The notes under the pieces were generated by a model. The model was not told the origin of the DNA. It worked only from the letters and a program-made list of their open reading frames with translations, and searched no databases. A stretch of 64,000 nucleotides of DNA from Sipunculus nudus (taxonomy: Eukaryota; Annelida; Sipuncula; Golfingiida; Sipunculidae). This document shows, in pieces, positions 1 to 9,790 of the stretch; position 1 is the first letter of the stretch, and every line of letters begins with the position of its first letter. A program made the translations under genes and the position numbers. The DNA lies in the NCBI GenBank assembly GCA_026874595.1, contig CM049309.1, positions 26,353,033 to 26,417,032 on the forward strand, read 5' to 3'.

Positions 1-492
1 CTGTTATCATCATGTTAATGTTTTACGTATATGTATGTATGTCTGATATTTAATTTGATGTGAATAAAATTAAAAAAAAAAATGAACAATCATGCCAGCA
101 TATGTGATAAGGCTGAGGAATAATATTGACTACATTGTATGTTTAACTCTGGCACAGCAATTCAATGATGAGGTTTATACCAAGACTATATATTTGTGCA
201 TTCTCTCTTAAAAAGAAAGTAAGAGAATTATCTGATATTATACTTGTGAACCTAGTTTAGTTCATACGTCACATGATCATGTTAAGAACACATTGGTTAT
301 AAATAGGTGACTGTAATATATCATGTGCTTGTGCATCAGTATCTACTTCTATCAGCAAGTTAATTAGTGTAAAGGTAATGAAGTTTGACTACAATAAGGA
401 CTGTTGTCTATATATGTATATGGACATGAACGCATAGGATTTCACTTTAGTTAAAAGTATTGTTACAACATACCCTTGGGGGAACTGAACGG
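1..492. other. AT-rich non-coding flank
   Basis: No coding region is recognisable. The segment is AT-rich and leads into a BEL/Pao gag fragment starting at 493. It would be the place for that element's 5' LTR and leader, but I found no clear match here to the putative 3' LTR starting at 5958, so the 5' LTR is either lost or too diverged to see. Confidence 0.5.
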
Positions 493-936
493 ATGGATAG
501 TAGGAACGTACCTGACGCTGAAGGTAAGTCAATGCAAGAGCTAAGACGATCTAGCAGGAAAACGAAACCAACTGAAAGTGTAAGAGAGGGTATGTTACAA
601 AACTAGAGAGCCAGTGTGAAATTGCCTATGACGAACTCATTGAGATCATATGTAGAAGGCAAACAGACAACTTGCAAGAGGAGCCGCTAAGAGGCATTTT
701 GGAAATGCTCATAGATAAACGTTACGAGCTGGTAAATCTGTATGAATCCGTGATCTGTCACATGACGAGCCTTAAAAGGCAGAGTGATAGCTATTGATGG
801 CGCTTGTTCACTGATTGACAAAAACGTCAAACAGATCGAACGACATCTCCACAAAGAAGAGGTACAGAGTTCCATATAAAAGGATCATGTGTAACTCGGG
901 CCTCTAAGTTGTCAAGACGCTCTAACTGTTCTTCGA
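493..936 (+). pseudogene. BEL/Pao gag, N-terminal fragment (interrupted)
   Basis: This is the beginning of a retrotransposon Gag polyprotein. From the ATG at 493 the frame reads a short basic stretch (RRSSRKTKPTE), then, after a frame change near 600, a helical segment (CEIAYDELIEIICRRQT and LEMLIDKRYELVNLYESV), and finally a Ser/Arg-rich linker (KLSRRSNCSS) at about 905-935. That order is characteristic of BEL/Pao Gag N-termini, where the Ser/Arg linker precedes a coiled coil and the DUF1759 capsid region. Exactly at the linker, the LTR of a gypsy element begins (937). The matching DUF1759 part reappears at about 3940, so I infer one BEL element split by a nested insertion. At least one frameshift is present and the copy is dead. 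Could instead be a Gag of another retroelement class; the BEL call is moderate. Confidence 0.5.
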
Positions 937-1154
937 TGTAGATTGAACATCGTATTTGACATGCTATATTCATGTACCATACATCGATCCGAGTTTTGTA
1001 AAAGCGCGCTGGGTTTTATGTGTACTTCCGCCCAGCCTCGCTTCAATCTCTCTTTCCGTAATAAACTATAATTGACTACAGGTGTTCTTCAAGTGTGTGT
1101 GCATTCTCGCTTTGTGAGAATCTGTGTGTGAACACTGTGGGTTACCATTCTACA
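937..1154 (+). repeat. 5' LTR of nested gypsy element
   Basis: Starts TGTAGATTGA and ends TTCTACA, giving the TG...CA termini of an LTR, with a short inverted repeat TGTAGA/TCTACA. It lies immediately upstream of a primer-binding site (1155). An AATAAA-like signal (gtaataaacta) at about 1060 supports LTR identity. The second LTR copy is missing, so the boundaries rest on the termini and the PBS only. Confidence 0.65.
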
Positions 1155-1166
1155 TGGTGTCAGAAG
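1155..1166 (+). promoter_or_regulatory. Primer-binding site, tRNA-Leu type
   Basis: TGGTGTCAGAAG directly follows the LTR end. TGGTGTCAG is the complement of the 3' end typical of tRNA-Leu and is a common PBS in animal gypsy elements. Assignment to a specific tRNA is inference. Confidence 0.6.
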
Positions 1167-1366
1167 AAACACGGACATTAGTTTTTTCGTTTGGATAACG
1201 TCAGTATCACTCTCACATTGTGGATTTTTCGTCAGCGGCTCAGCCAGTTTCGTGCACTGCGTTCCGGAGCGAGAAGCGCCATCTTAAATTTTGTAGTCGT
1301 GAGTATATAAACTGATATAGAGATCTCTCACCCTCGTGAGTACGACGTTCATATTTGTCTAACAAC

Positions 1367-2090
1367 ATGGAAGGACTCCGTAAACCTGATGTACTGTCCT
1401 TTGAGGGTAATGTTGCCGAGAACTCGCGCAAGTTTGAATGTGAATACGATATATTTATCGAATGTGTTCACGCAGATAAAACTGACCGGGAACCTCGCTG
1501 AACCTCGCCGGCACTGAAGCCATGGAACGAGGGCGTGATTTTGTTTACCGCGAGAACAAAGAGACGATAACGATGTTTTCATTCGTGCAGCAGAATCAAT
1601 GTATAACACTAATGTTTTGATACGTAAAATTCGAAGAACTTAAGTAGCCTTAAATCCAGCAAATATGAGTTTGGAGTGTTGCAAGACCAACTTATAAGGG
1701 ATCGTATTGTCACTGGCATTATCAGCAACAATGCACGTAAACAGTTGTTGAAGGAACCTAAGCCGACATTAGAAACAGCCATATACATTTGCCAGATGAA
1801 TGAACTCTCCGATCAGCAAGTTAACCAGCTGACCGCACAGAAACTTGATTCAGATAAATCTGACTTAGAGGTCAAAACAGTGCACCTGCAAAGTAACACA
1901 AAGAAGTCAGCTTATCAGCCAGTTAGAAAACCACGTGATATCCCTGGACGCAAATCTAAGTCTAACCCTGTTAGGAATTGTCGTAACTGTGGAAAACAAC
2001 ATGGCTAGAGAGACTGCCCAGCCTAGGGAAAGAGATACAGCATCTGTGGCAGGTGGAACAACTTCAGAGCTGTACGTCGATCATCACACG
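1367..2090 (+). pseudogene. gypsy gag with zinc knuckle, disrupted
   Basis: Gag polyprotein of the nested gypsy element. The likely start is the ATG at 1367 (frame begins MEGLRKPDVLSFEGNV), followed by the capsid-like region. A frameshift and stop near 1485 break the first part; the frame is open again from 1676 to 2008 (LQDQLIRDRIVTGI, then EPKPTLETAIYICQ). The end carries a basic linker and a CCHC knuckle beginning CRNCGKQHG at about 1977; the frame breaks right at the knuckle. Gag of this sort binds and packages the element RNA in cytoplasmic particles. The sequence resembles the Gag seen in the K02A2.6-like gypsy elements widespread in invertebrates. Broken copy. Confidence 0.65.
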
Positions 2091-2560
2091 CTGTGATTGA
2101 GGTTGTGGACACCAGTGATAACCAAGTACCCACAGACACTTTACAGATAGAGACTCTGAGTGAAACTATTCATAACAATAAAGAAATGCATGTAACTGTC
2201 CAAATCGGTGGGCATAATTTTGAATTTAAACTTGATACTGGTGCCAAATGCAATGTTATCAGTAAACAAAAGTATGATCAAGTTTGTGACGGTGAAAACC
2301 TTGACACATTAAAGATGATTTAACTAGTAGCCTTTGAAGTACTACCTCGCATGCACTAAGTTCTGCTCAGTTCACATGTCATATTGCTGGCCAGATTCAG
2401 TGTAAAACATGTATGTAGAAGATCGACATGTTCAGCCCATACTAGGCATAACAGGTTTTTTAAAACTTACCTTGCTTACTATAAGGTAGGATATGCTTGA
2501 AATCAAGGAATCTACGGATGTCTCTTAGTGACACAAATACTTCAGCAATATTCAAGTCCA
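2091..2560 (+). pseudogene. gypsy aspartic protease, disrupted
   Basis: An open frame at 2093-2323 contains the retropepsin active-site motif LDTGAKCNVIS, preceded by a hydrophobic strand (VTVQIGGHNFEFKL). This is the protease that processes Gag-Pol. The frame stops at 2321 and the remaining flap and C-terminal region (2324-2560) can only be followed with frame changes. It lies between the gag knuckle and RT, as expected for gypsy. Confidence 0.65.
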
Positions 2561-2935
2561 TTTGAAAATAACCTGGGTAAACACCCAGTGTCCTATAAGA
2601 TTAAATTTGACCCGATGGTGTCACCAGTGGTGGGTGCACCAAGGCGTATACCAGTAGCAATGATAGATTAGGTTAAGGATGATCTGGACCGTATGGTTAC
2701 AATAGGAGAGTTAACCCCCGTGTCACAGCCAACTGACTGTGTCAATCCAGTGGTTGTTAGTAGAAAAAAGACCAAAGGTGAGATCCGTATATGTCTGGAT
2801 CCCAAAACGCTGAATAAAGAAAATAAAAGACCTCATTATCCTAAGCGTACAATAGATGATTTATTGCCTAGGCTGGCCAACGCAAAATTTTCCACGGTCT
2901 TAGATGTAAAGTCCGTTTACATGCCTAATGAATTG
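2561..2935 (+). pseudogene. gypsy reverse transcriptase, N-terminal part only
   Basis: The fingers of a gypsy RT: PTDCVNPVVVSRKKTKGEIR, then ICLDPKTLNKENKRPHYP and TIDDLLPRLANAKFSTVLDV. The last segment is RT motif A (the Asp of VLDV would be the first catalytic residue). Reading then breaks off within SVYMPNEL and continues as integrase. Motif B, the YxDD box, the thumb and RNase H are absent, so this is a deletion derivative that cannot have encoded a working polymerase. Confidence 0.7.
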
Positions 2936-3236
2936 AGAAGCTTCATATGGGACATCTTGGTATTGAATCTACCAAACGTAGAGCTAGAGATATTGTTTTT
3001 TGGATCTGTATGTGTGAAGACAGAGGCTAGGCTTAGCAGCTGTTCTATATGCAATAGTGCAGTGCTAGAACACACCAGCAGAAAGAACCTATGCAAATGT
3101 ACCCTGTACCTGATAGTCCGTGGTCGCTTCTGATTTGTTTGAATGGAATGGTAGGTATTACTTGGTTATTGTAGACTCATATTCAGGATGGTTTGAGATG
3201 AATTATTTGCCCAACTAATTTCAGTCTAATGGTTTA

Positions 3237-3282
<46 letters not shown>

Positions 3283-3850
3283 GTTCAGAGTGCTAAGGGT
3301 ATTCTAGAGGAAACTTAACGTAATGAAACAGACCCATACTTAGCATTACTGAACCTGGGGAATATTCCACATGATTCTATTTTGGGGTCGCAGGCCTAAA
3401 GACTTAAGTCTCGTAGGCTTAGATCTGTAATTCCAACAGCCAAGGAACTATTGAAACCTCGTGTGATACCGCCTGAACAGGTTAAAAGACGTCTTACTGT
3501 TGTAAGAAAACAAAAGAAAGCCTACTATGACTCCAGTGCAAAGCCCTTGGTACCTTTGGTTCCTAACCAAACAGTTCGTATGAAAACCACAAAAGTTTAT
3601 GTGAGGTTAGCTCAGATTGTTCAGTCAACAATTACTTAGATCATATATTGTTTGATCAAATGGGACGGAATATCGCCGTAACCGCCGTCACGTACACCTG
3701 TATCCGAAGACCGATCTTCTGTTAGTGATTTGCCTGGTGTAACACATTTACCAGAAACAGTTGTGGATAACCCTAAACCCAGCCGTTTTGACAGGTCCGA
3801 ACCAGCTCAGATGCAAGATACCCGAGGACCCTCGTTTCCTGCATATACTG
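2936..3850 (+). pseudogene. gypsy integrase (zinc-binding, core, C-terminal tail), disrupted
   Basis: In frames different from the RT, the sequence reads an integrase zinc-binding start (KLHMGHLGIESTKRRARDI), then a core segment with the first catalytic Asp (ASDLFEWNGRYYLVIVDSY) at 3123-3190. An (AG)n microsatellite at 3239-3280 interrupts or replaces the middle of the core. After it come a core end (AVQSAKGILEET) and a C-terminal tail in frame 3451-3639 (LLKPRVIPPEQVKRRLTVVR). The family normally inserts element cDNA into the host genome. The missing middle of the core removes the rest of the DDE triad. The tail fades out near 3850. Confidence 0.65.
3239..3280. repeat. (AG)n microsatellite
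   Basis: An uninterrupted AG dinucleotide tract of 21 units lying inside the relic integrase core. It sits where the sequence around the second catalytic Asp would be expected. Confidence 0.95.
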
Positions 3851-4748
3851 CCGGAGACTGAAATTCACCAGAGAAGCCTGGTGCAGAGGAAAGGGCTTTA
3901 GGCTCCACACTTCGTACCAATGCCGCATCTTTTTTTCCGTCCGCTCCTTGAACTCTGGCATCAGGCAATTATCTCAGGCAATCATGGCTTCTGTGGCAGT
4001 CAATAGACTTCCAGTTTTAAGAGATTACTATCTTCATAGGAGATCCTATGGAATATCCAGATTTGAATGCATCATTTACTGCATTAGTGGAATCGCAAGT
4101 TCGCATAGAACCTCAATAAAGAATTTATTACCTGAGGAAACACCTTGGAGGAGAAGCTAAGAAAGCCGTCAGTGGGTATTTTCTGAGAACCGAAACAGCC
4201 TACAAGAAAGCAAGAAAGATTCTCGAGGAGCGTTTTGGAAATCCCTTTATAATATCTCAACACCTCAGAAACAGATATGCCAACTGGCCTAAGGTAAAGA
4301 ATTCAGAGTGAGGAGGGTTATTCCAACATCTTTCTGACTACGTTTTAAAGGCATGGAACCGAAAGGTTTTTCGTCACAAAGGAGAAAAGGGTTGCTATCC
4401 TGGTTTCGCAGCGTTCAGTATTTTATCAACGAAGAAGCTGAAATTGCTTGTTATCCTTTATTCTCATTTGGTTCCATCAGGCCTAAGAAGGAAACCAAAG
4501 GAGACGAAAGGCAAAGACGATTAGGACCCGGCCCAACGCACTTGTCACAGATACTCAGCCTGAGGAAGTACAAAGGTTTTCTGTATCTTCTGCAAGAAGT
4601 CTAATCACTTACTCCTTTCATGCAGAACGTTTACGGGCAAGAAAGATGAAGAGAGAAGAGATTTCATTAGAAATCACAATCTGTGTTTTGATCATCTTCA
4701 GGACACGTCTAGAATTGTCAAAATTGAATGAAACAACCGGTTCCTGTG
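3851..4748 (+). pseudogene. BEL/Pao gag, DUF1759 capsid region, disrupted
   Basis: Continuation of the BEL/Pao element after the nested gypsy copy. A segment with NSGIRQLSQAIMASVAVNR (3948-4008) leads to FIGDPMEYPDLNASFTALVE (about 4032-4091) and LRKHLGGEAKKAVSGYFLRT (4132-4191), then YKKARKILEERFGNP. This succession is the DUF1759 (Pao retrotransposon Gag) signature. Frameshifts and stops occur near 4020, 4115 and 4310. Downstream, a zinc-knuckle region is recognisable (VCKFCKKSNHLLLSCRTF at about 4576-4630, then EERRDFIRNHNLCFDHLQ) just before a SINE insertion. The protein would assemble BEL particles; this copy cannot. Confidence 0.6.
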
Positions 4749-5005
4749 GATCAGGGTTAGAGTACAGGACTCACAGCCAGGAGATCGTAAGTTCGAATCT
4801 CAGCCGAGGCGGTGAGATTTTTCACGGTCTGCCCCCACCCAGGCTTATTGGGAAGGCTGTCCCCAATGGTCATGTTTCACGCACAAAGGAGTGCGCCTTT
4901 CGGGGTTTCCTTCCTCGGTTGTATGACCCAGCAATGGGACAGATTACGCACCCAGGGCCCGCAGGTGCAGTAGTCATCGGGCCTTGTTAAGACCAGGAAA
5001 AAAAA
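4749..5005 (+). mobile_element. tRNA-derived SINE inserted in BEL gag
   Basis: The 5' part resembles a tRNA gene: an A-box-like stretch (cagggttagagtacaggact, 4752-4771) and a good B box (gttcgaatct, 4791-4800), the two internal RNA polymerase III promoter elements, spaced as in tRNAs. A non-tRNA body follows (GCGCCTTTCGGGGTTTCC, then a GC-rich segment to about 4987) and a short A-rich tail (aaaaaaaat, 4999-5007). It interrupts the BEL zinc-knuckle region, which resumes at about 5048 (CKNCNGKHPT). No clear target duplication was seen, so both ends are approximate. It would be mobilised in trans by a LINE. Confidence 0.6.
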
Positions 5006-5500
5006 TGAGAGGAAGCGCAGGGTAACCTCTTCCAAACAAAATCAAATGACATGTAAAAACTGCAATGGCAAACACCCCACACGTATGCAGGAGGATAGGA
5101 CGAAGGAGAATTACAGTACTTGAAGTGAGAGCAAGTCTGAAAACAAAGGAAGTGCTGTAAGGACTAAGGATTCTCAAACTGATAATTTTATATCAGACTG
5201 AACCAAGAAGTTGCATTGCAATGCAGGATCAAATTTGGACCAGTTTCCTCCATGCTCCTTCCTGTATGGCTCTCCATGCGCAATAAATCTGATTCAGAAC
5301 AGTTGGTGTATGCTCTTGTGGATACACAATCGGATACCACTTTTGTCTTGAGCCAAGCAGCGGACATGAAGCTACTTAACTTCGGCTTACAACTTTGACA
5401 TCAGCTGTCAGAAATACAAGGATTTTGAAATACGAGGATATGATTCGGATGTTCGGATTCCTTTGCCAACTACCTATAGATACAATTAGGCTCACAAAAC
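5006..5500 (+). pseudogene. BEL/Pao second knuckle and protease region, disrupted
   Basis: After the SINE, a second Cys/His motif (CKNCNGKHPT, about 5057-5086) is followed by a degenerate linker and, in frame 5216-5398, the BEL retropepsin region (DUF1758-like): MLLPVWLSMRNKSDSEQLVY and ALVDTQSDTTFVL. The DTQSD variant of the usual D(T/S)G active site is typical of BEL/Pao proteases. A frame change then gives FEIRGYDSDVRIPLPTTY (about 5424-5478), another BEL hallmark downstream of the protease. The whole reverse transcriptase, RNase H and integrase core that should follow are absent. Confidence 0.6.
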
Positions 5501-5546
5501 TCACAGTCGGGCAAAAGGTTCAGGATAGTCTTTTGACCGGAAATAA

Positions 5547-5942
5547 TTGCAACGAAGTCAATATTTTTTTTCATGGCATCGTTTAAGGAGGAACTTCCAG
5601 GTAGATGACATTGTAATTCTCAGAGAAGAGAACATAGTCAGAGGACTCTGGAAACTTGGCCGAGTTATTGAGGTTTTGTCCAGTAAGGAATGGATGGTAC
5701 GAAAGGTCAATTTGCTCATGGCAACATATAACCACAGCAAAGATGGTGGGAGACTGGTCAAACCTGCTATCTTGAAAGGGCCTATTCATAAATTGACTCT
5801 TCTCGTTAGGAGTGACCTCAGCCGTCTGTAAGTAGTCTGGGTAGATCCGAGGTGATGGACATTGCATCAGTGCACGTTTCATTTAGTTTAATAAGTATAG
5901 TGTTTTAGTATTGCTGTATTAAGTGGTGAGAAATCATAGATG
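5547..5942 (+). pseudogene. BEL/Pao integrase C-terminal domain (DUF5641-like)
   Basis: The frame at 5547-5831 contains RRNFQVDDIVILREENIVRG, LWKLGRVIEVLSSKEWMVRK and, at its end, PIHKLTLLVRS. This is the conserved C-terminal module of BEL/Pao integrases (DUF5641), an SH3-like DNA-binding fold after the DDE core. The preceding core and all of RT/RNase H are deleted: the protease-side motif is joined to this tail within about 70 bp. It ends shortly before the polypurine tract at 5943. Confidence 0.6.
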
Positions 5943-6140
5943 ATTTCGGAGGGGGAGTGTAGCGGCCGTTGAACCTAGCGCTTTTGTTTACGCATGGTTA
6001 TGGTTCGAACCTCGTCGGGAGTCACACGTGATAGGTCACGTGGTCTTGACCTGTTGAGACCAGTTTCGCCGTATACATTCCGGCAGTTAGCTCGAGCTAG
6101 TTTCAGTCACTAGGTGGCACTATTTAAGGGACCAGGCAGT
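5943..6140 (+). repeat. BEL polypurine tract and partial 3' LTR
   Basis: The purine run at 5949-5957 (GGAGGGGGAG, beginning one base earlier) is followed at 5958 by TGTAGCGGCCG, as expected where plus-strand priming meets a 3' LTR. The LTR-like segment continues to about 6120-6140, after which the sequence becomes AT-rich and LINE-like, so the right end is probably truncated. It contains a stretch GGTTCGAACC that by chance resembles a pol III B box. Confidence 0.5.
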
Positions 6141-6279
6141 AAATCTTATGCTTGGATTTCCTTGATGAATGAGCCTGAAACCTAACAGCCAATCAGAAGA
6201 ATTGGATTTTTAAAGTTTTTAGAATGACTCACAAATGTCCAATCCTTGCTGAATTTTTTAATTGGATTGTACAAATAAG

Positions 6280-7330
6280 TACCATTTGGGAAAAATATAT
6301 TGTGTTGTAATTGCGATATTAATCGAAAAAAAAACTAAAGATAACCAGTTACACATAGAAAAACTTTAAAAGCATGGAAGAAATTGAATATTGTTTGTAG
6401 AACGGATCCTTTGACTAAAGGTGTAATATTGAATCAAGTGCTGTTTTTAAATCCATATTTCAAATATGAGAAATGTTTTAAGACTTTATAGTAAAGGAAT
6501 GTATATAGTTAAAGATACTAGTATTTGGAAACGACGCATTGGCTTTATCAATAGGTTTGAGGATATTGTAAGAAGGTCTAACATTCCAAGTACTAACTGG
6601 TTTAAGACCGGATATAGAAATGTTTTCCGTCCGATTGGGTCTCCTTTTTAATGAAAAGTTCGGAAACAGTACATAAGGTAGATAATGTAATTGACATGAG
6701 TTTTGATAAGATTTAAGAATCTGAGAAATTTTCAACTAAATCTATATATAATGTTCTAATTGAAGAAAGTGAACCCATTTGTATCGCAAGATGGAGACAA
6801 ATATTTACAGAGGGATTACAAGTTAGACGTGTGTTTAGATATTGTTACAGAAATTTAAATGATAGATACCAATAAGACATAAATTGGAAGTCCTTCACAT
6901 TAAGAGTTACCTACAAATGATTTTTTACCAAATTTAAAATTGTTTCCTCGGACATGTGTCATGTTTGTAATGGAATAGAATCTTTTAAACATATTTTTTG
7001 TTATGGTCCGTCCGCTTTTAAGTTTTTGCTTGATGCAAACTATTCATTTCAGAGAATTTCTAACAATGATAAGTTCAATATGTAAACGATATGTTTTTGA
7101 TTTAGTCATAAATGGAGAGTGATATCTGATACGTCTATATTATTGTTAAATTGTCTTTTATATGTTGGGAAGAACGTATTGTAGTGTAATAGAAACCAAG
7201 GTATTTTAACACGTGGACTAGATCCATTTGCTTTTTTTTAAAAGAATTTTTGAAAAAAAAGGAGAACAGGGTAAAGAAGGGTTTAGGAGATTGTGGTGTT
7301 ACAATGAAGGATTATGCAAACTGACGAAAA
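6280..7330 (+). pseudogene. LINE ORF2 C-terminal fragment (zf-RVT-like)
   Basis: In broken frames the segment reads like the C-terminal third of a non-LTR retrotransposon ORF2. An open stretch at 6466-6651 (YIVKDTSIWKRRIGFINRFE) is followed by ICIARWRQIFTEGLQVRRVF (about 6780-6840), DINWKSFTLRVTYK, and the Cys/His motif CHVCNGIESFKHIFC at 6958-7002. C-x2-C-x7-H-x4-C after a WK...F segment is the zf-RVT pattern found downstream of RT in L1/Tx1-like and related LINEs. Catalytic RT motifs are not present, so this is a 5'-truncated copy, which is usual for LINEs. There are several stops. Clade assignment is uncertain. Confidence 0.5.
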
Positions 7331-8028
7331 TTTCAATCTGTCCATTTTGATATAGTTTTTGTCTTTTCATCCTCTCTGAGGAGGGACAGACAAACATCGA
7401 TTGTAGCAATAGCAATTTAAATATATAGGTAATGTGACGGTTATGTCAGTTGGGGTATATTTTCATGTTGATTTATTTTCAGTGCCTGCTTTTTTAGGGA
7501 AGGTTATGTTTCCACTAATAGAAGTATAGGTTGATTATGATTATTGGAATTGATTAGGTTTTAGATAATCATATGAGCAGTTTGTTTGTCCACCGACCAG
7601 TGACGCTGAGTGATGCATGGGATTTTGTGCGTCATCGTGGGTTTGTATTGATTGGTAAATTATTGTCTTTATTTGTTACTGTTTGGATTACAAGTTAAAT
7701 ATTAACTTGTGTTTCGTTTGGGTTGTGGGATGTATATTTTCTGACGTGGGTGGATGTATTTCTTATAGATTCGTTAAGGGACTTTAGTAGGACTATGCTT
7801 CTGTTTAAAATTTTGATTTTGAGTGGTTGGGGAATTGTTAAGGGAATATATGGACTTTGTTTTACTTATTGGATATTAGTTATTTATTGTTTGTATACTA
7901 TTTCCTTAACATATTATATTTTTTCCAGGTGTCCATAAATAGATAAACGCTTGTTCTACATTTAGAAATAGTCTAAATGTGACCAAGATATTAACTTTCT
8001 TATAGAGGGTCAGTATAGTTAATAGTCT
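7331..8028. other. AT-rich sequence, possible LINE 3' UTR
   Basis: No convincing gene. A 71-codon open frame at 7723-7938 encodes only hydrophobic residues from T-rich DNA and has no recognisable domain. The part around 7860-7965 resembles, imperfectly, the sequence at 8490-8595 (shared ccag/acag gtgtcc/atgttc and agataaacg), so this may be duplicated 3' UTR or an older repeat flanking 8029-8473. Confidence 0.4.
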
Positions 8029-8473
8029 TGTCAGCAGATGTCACCTTCGGTTATGGGTGGCCGAGAGCCGCAGCCAGCTGAAGTTAACTTAAAGAGTTTG
8101 CGTACATGCGCATTAGATGATTTTCCGAAAACCGTTTCTCGACGAAGTTGATGCGCAGTTTCAGCCCGAGAGATAAATTCTGATATTGTGTATCAAGCTG
8201 TCGAGTTCGGCCGTGACCTTCACTGATCTGAGGTTGGGCTATACATCCAGTAGGCCGACACTAGTGTCTAGTCAACAGACTCGGCGCATGGTCAGTCTGC
8301 AGCAGTCAGTTGCCAGGCACGCCGCAGTTACGTCCTACGAGGTTCCCATGGAGGGATGGTGCCAACCACCTTTTTCTTATCACCTGTATTTCTGGTGCCC
8401 TAACTAAGATGGGTTTGAATAAAGCAGTCATCATGCAGTATCGAAGTTGTGTTGTGACTCCCCACCCCTTACA
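8029..8473 (+). repeat. Possible solo LTR or short retroelement fragment
   Basis: A less AT-rich island that starts TGTCAGCAGA and ends CCCCTTACA, with AATAAA at about 8419 some 55 bp before the end, which is the arrangement of an R-U5 boundary in an LTR. No target duplication is visible and no related second copy was found in the window. The open frame inside (8186-8407) shows no recognisable domain. Confidence 0.25.
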
Positions 8474-9610
8474 TAAGGATATAGCTGTTGTGTATTGGTT
8501 ACTAATTGTTTTTATATTACATACTTAGTATAAGTTACATTATGCAAGATTTTCCTTACAGATGTTCATTAAAAGATAAACGTTTGTGTTCCTTTAGTTG
8601 AGGATATTTTGTAAATTCAAAATTGTCTAAAGAAATAGGCCTAGTTACATAAATGATTGTATATACATATTTTTCACTTATAAATATTATGATTTTAATA
8701 AACAATATTTAATAAAAGGAGATGCCGTAACGGGTGAGTGTTGGATTGATTTCAGAAGACGTTACTCCCACCCTGAGGTTGGTGTTCCGTTAATAGGTAG
8801 GTCATTTGAAGATGTATTGATTCAGGGGTTACTCCCTCCAATACTGATGACAATGCAAATAAAAATGTTTGCTTTGATTAACTGCCTCGCAATGTGGGCG
8901 CTAAATGCAAGGGTTTGGTAAGAGAGTAACTTAATTTATATATTATTTTTATGATAATTAAACGTTTAATCCATTGACATATATTTGATATACAATTGTT
9001 TATAAGATTCTTTAATTCTGACTTAATCTTTATTTTTGATTATGGTAAACGTTGCAATGGGTTTATTTTTTATAAAGGCTTATCTTTTGTTATAAATCTA
9101 TAAAAACGCTGGAGTTTGTATTTTGAAATTCATACACTGCAAAGACGAGCATTCTGACGTGAAAATTTTAATCAAAATTTAACAAGATATATGTTCTATA
9201 GAAATCATGTACCTAATGCGTAAGGATTTCAGTTGGCAGACTGTGTCAAATTTTCTCTGTAAGGTAGACTTCTTCGGAGGAATGCTTTCTAGTTCTAAAA
9301 TATGGGTAAGTCACGATATGAAGGCAAGGTTCCCAGACCACAGTATGTGAAGTATCGTGTACGTACAGGTACATGTTAATTCCACTAAATGTAAAGGAGA
9401 AGAACAGAAATTATTTCTGCTGAAGTTTGTGTTACATCCGGTCCTTTAAAAAAAGAGTGTTGGGTACGTATTATAAAGATCGGTAAAGCCATATGTATTA
9501 AGTAATCGGTTGTAAATTGAGTTTTATGATATGAATAGGTAGAATTTATATCATAAACGTTTAGTTCCAAGATGCGATCGGTTCGCTGAGTGGAGCAGCC
9601 ATGTTAGCGG
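8474..9610. other. AT-rich intergenic sequence
   Basis: No gene, RNA or clear repeat structure seen. Short open frames are composition artefacts. A stretch at 8704-8900 (GC-richer, with gaagacgttactcccaccct) looks like the body of an unidentified repeat. Confidence 0.4.
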
Positions 9611-9790
9611 CTCTTAGTCAGGTGGCTTAACGGAATTATTGTTACGCGCCGGATTAAAGCACCAAATTTGGTATGAAGTATCTTTAGGTCAATCCTGATA
9701 ATTCTGGAAGGGGAGCCCACCTAAACTTAGTTTTTTATTCTTTCAGCAGGCCCGAGTTGTTGCAGAAAATGTGACAAAAATATAATGTAA
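9611..9790. repeat. Dispersed repeat, copy 1 (partner at 51690-51835)
   Basis: The sequence ggcttaacggaattattgtt...aagtatctttaggtcaatcctgat...ttagcaggcc-like aligns by eye with 51693-51815 (ggcttaagggaattattttt...aagtatctgcgggtcattcctgat...ttagcaggcc). Both are on the plus strand and about 42 kb apart. Neither copy carries coding capacity. Confidence 0.55.

Larger units (their letters stand above)
937..3850 (+). mobile_element. Ty3/gypsy retrotransposon remnant, nested in BEL/Pao
   Basis: A degraded gypsy element with a 218-bp 5' LTR, primer-binding site, gag with zinc knuckle, aspartic protease, the start of RT, and integrase with its C-terminal tail. The C-terminal part of RT and all of RNase H are missing: RT runs directly into the integrase zinc-binding domain at about 2936. 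No 3' LTR is visible before BEL sequence resumes at roughly 3850-3940. The right boundary is therefore approximate. Stops, frameshifts and the internal deletion show it is not functional. Confidence 0.7.

Noticed and set aside
4646-4990. A 114-codon frame spanning the SINE
   Set aside because: It crosses from BEL gag into a pol III-type repeat; the SINE part has no protein-like content.
5998-6016. GGTTCGAACC in the BEL LTR as a tRNA or SINE B box
   Set aside because: No A box at the right distance and no cloverleaf; it lies within a sequence better explained as an LTR.
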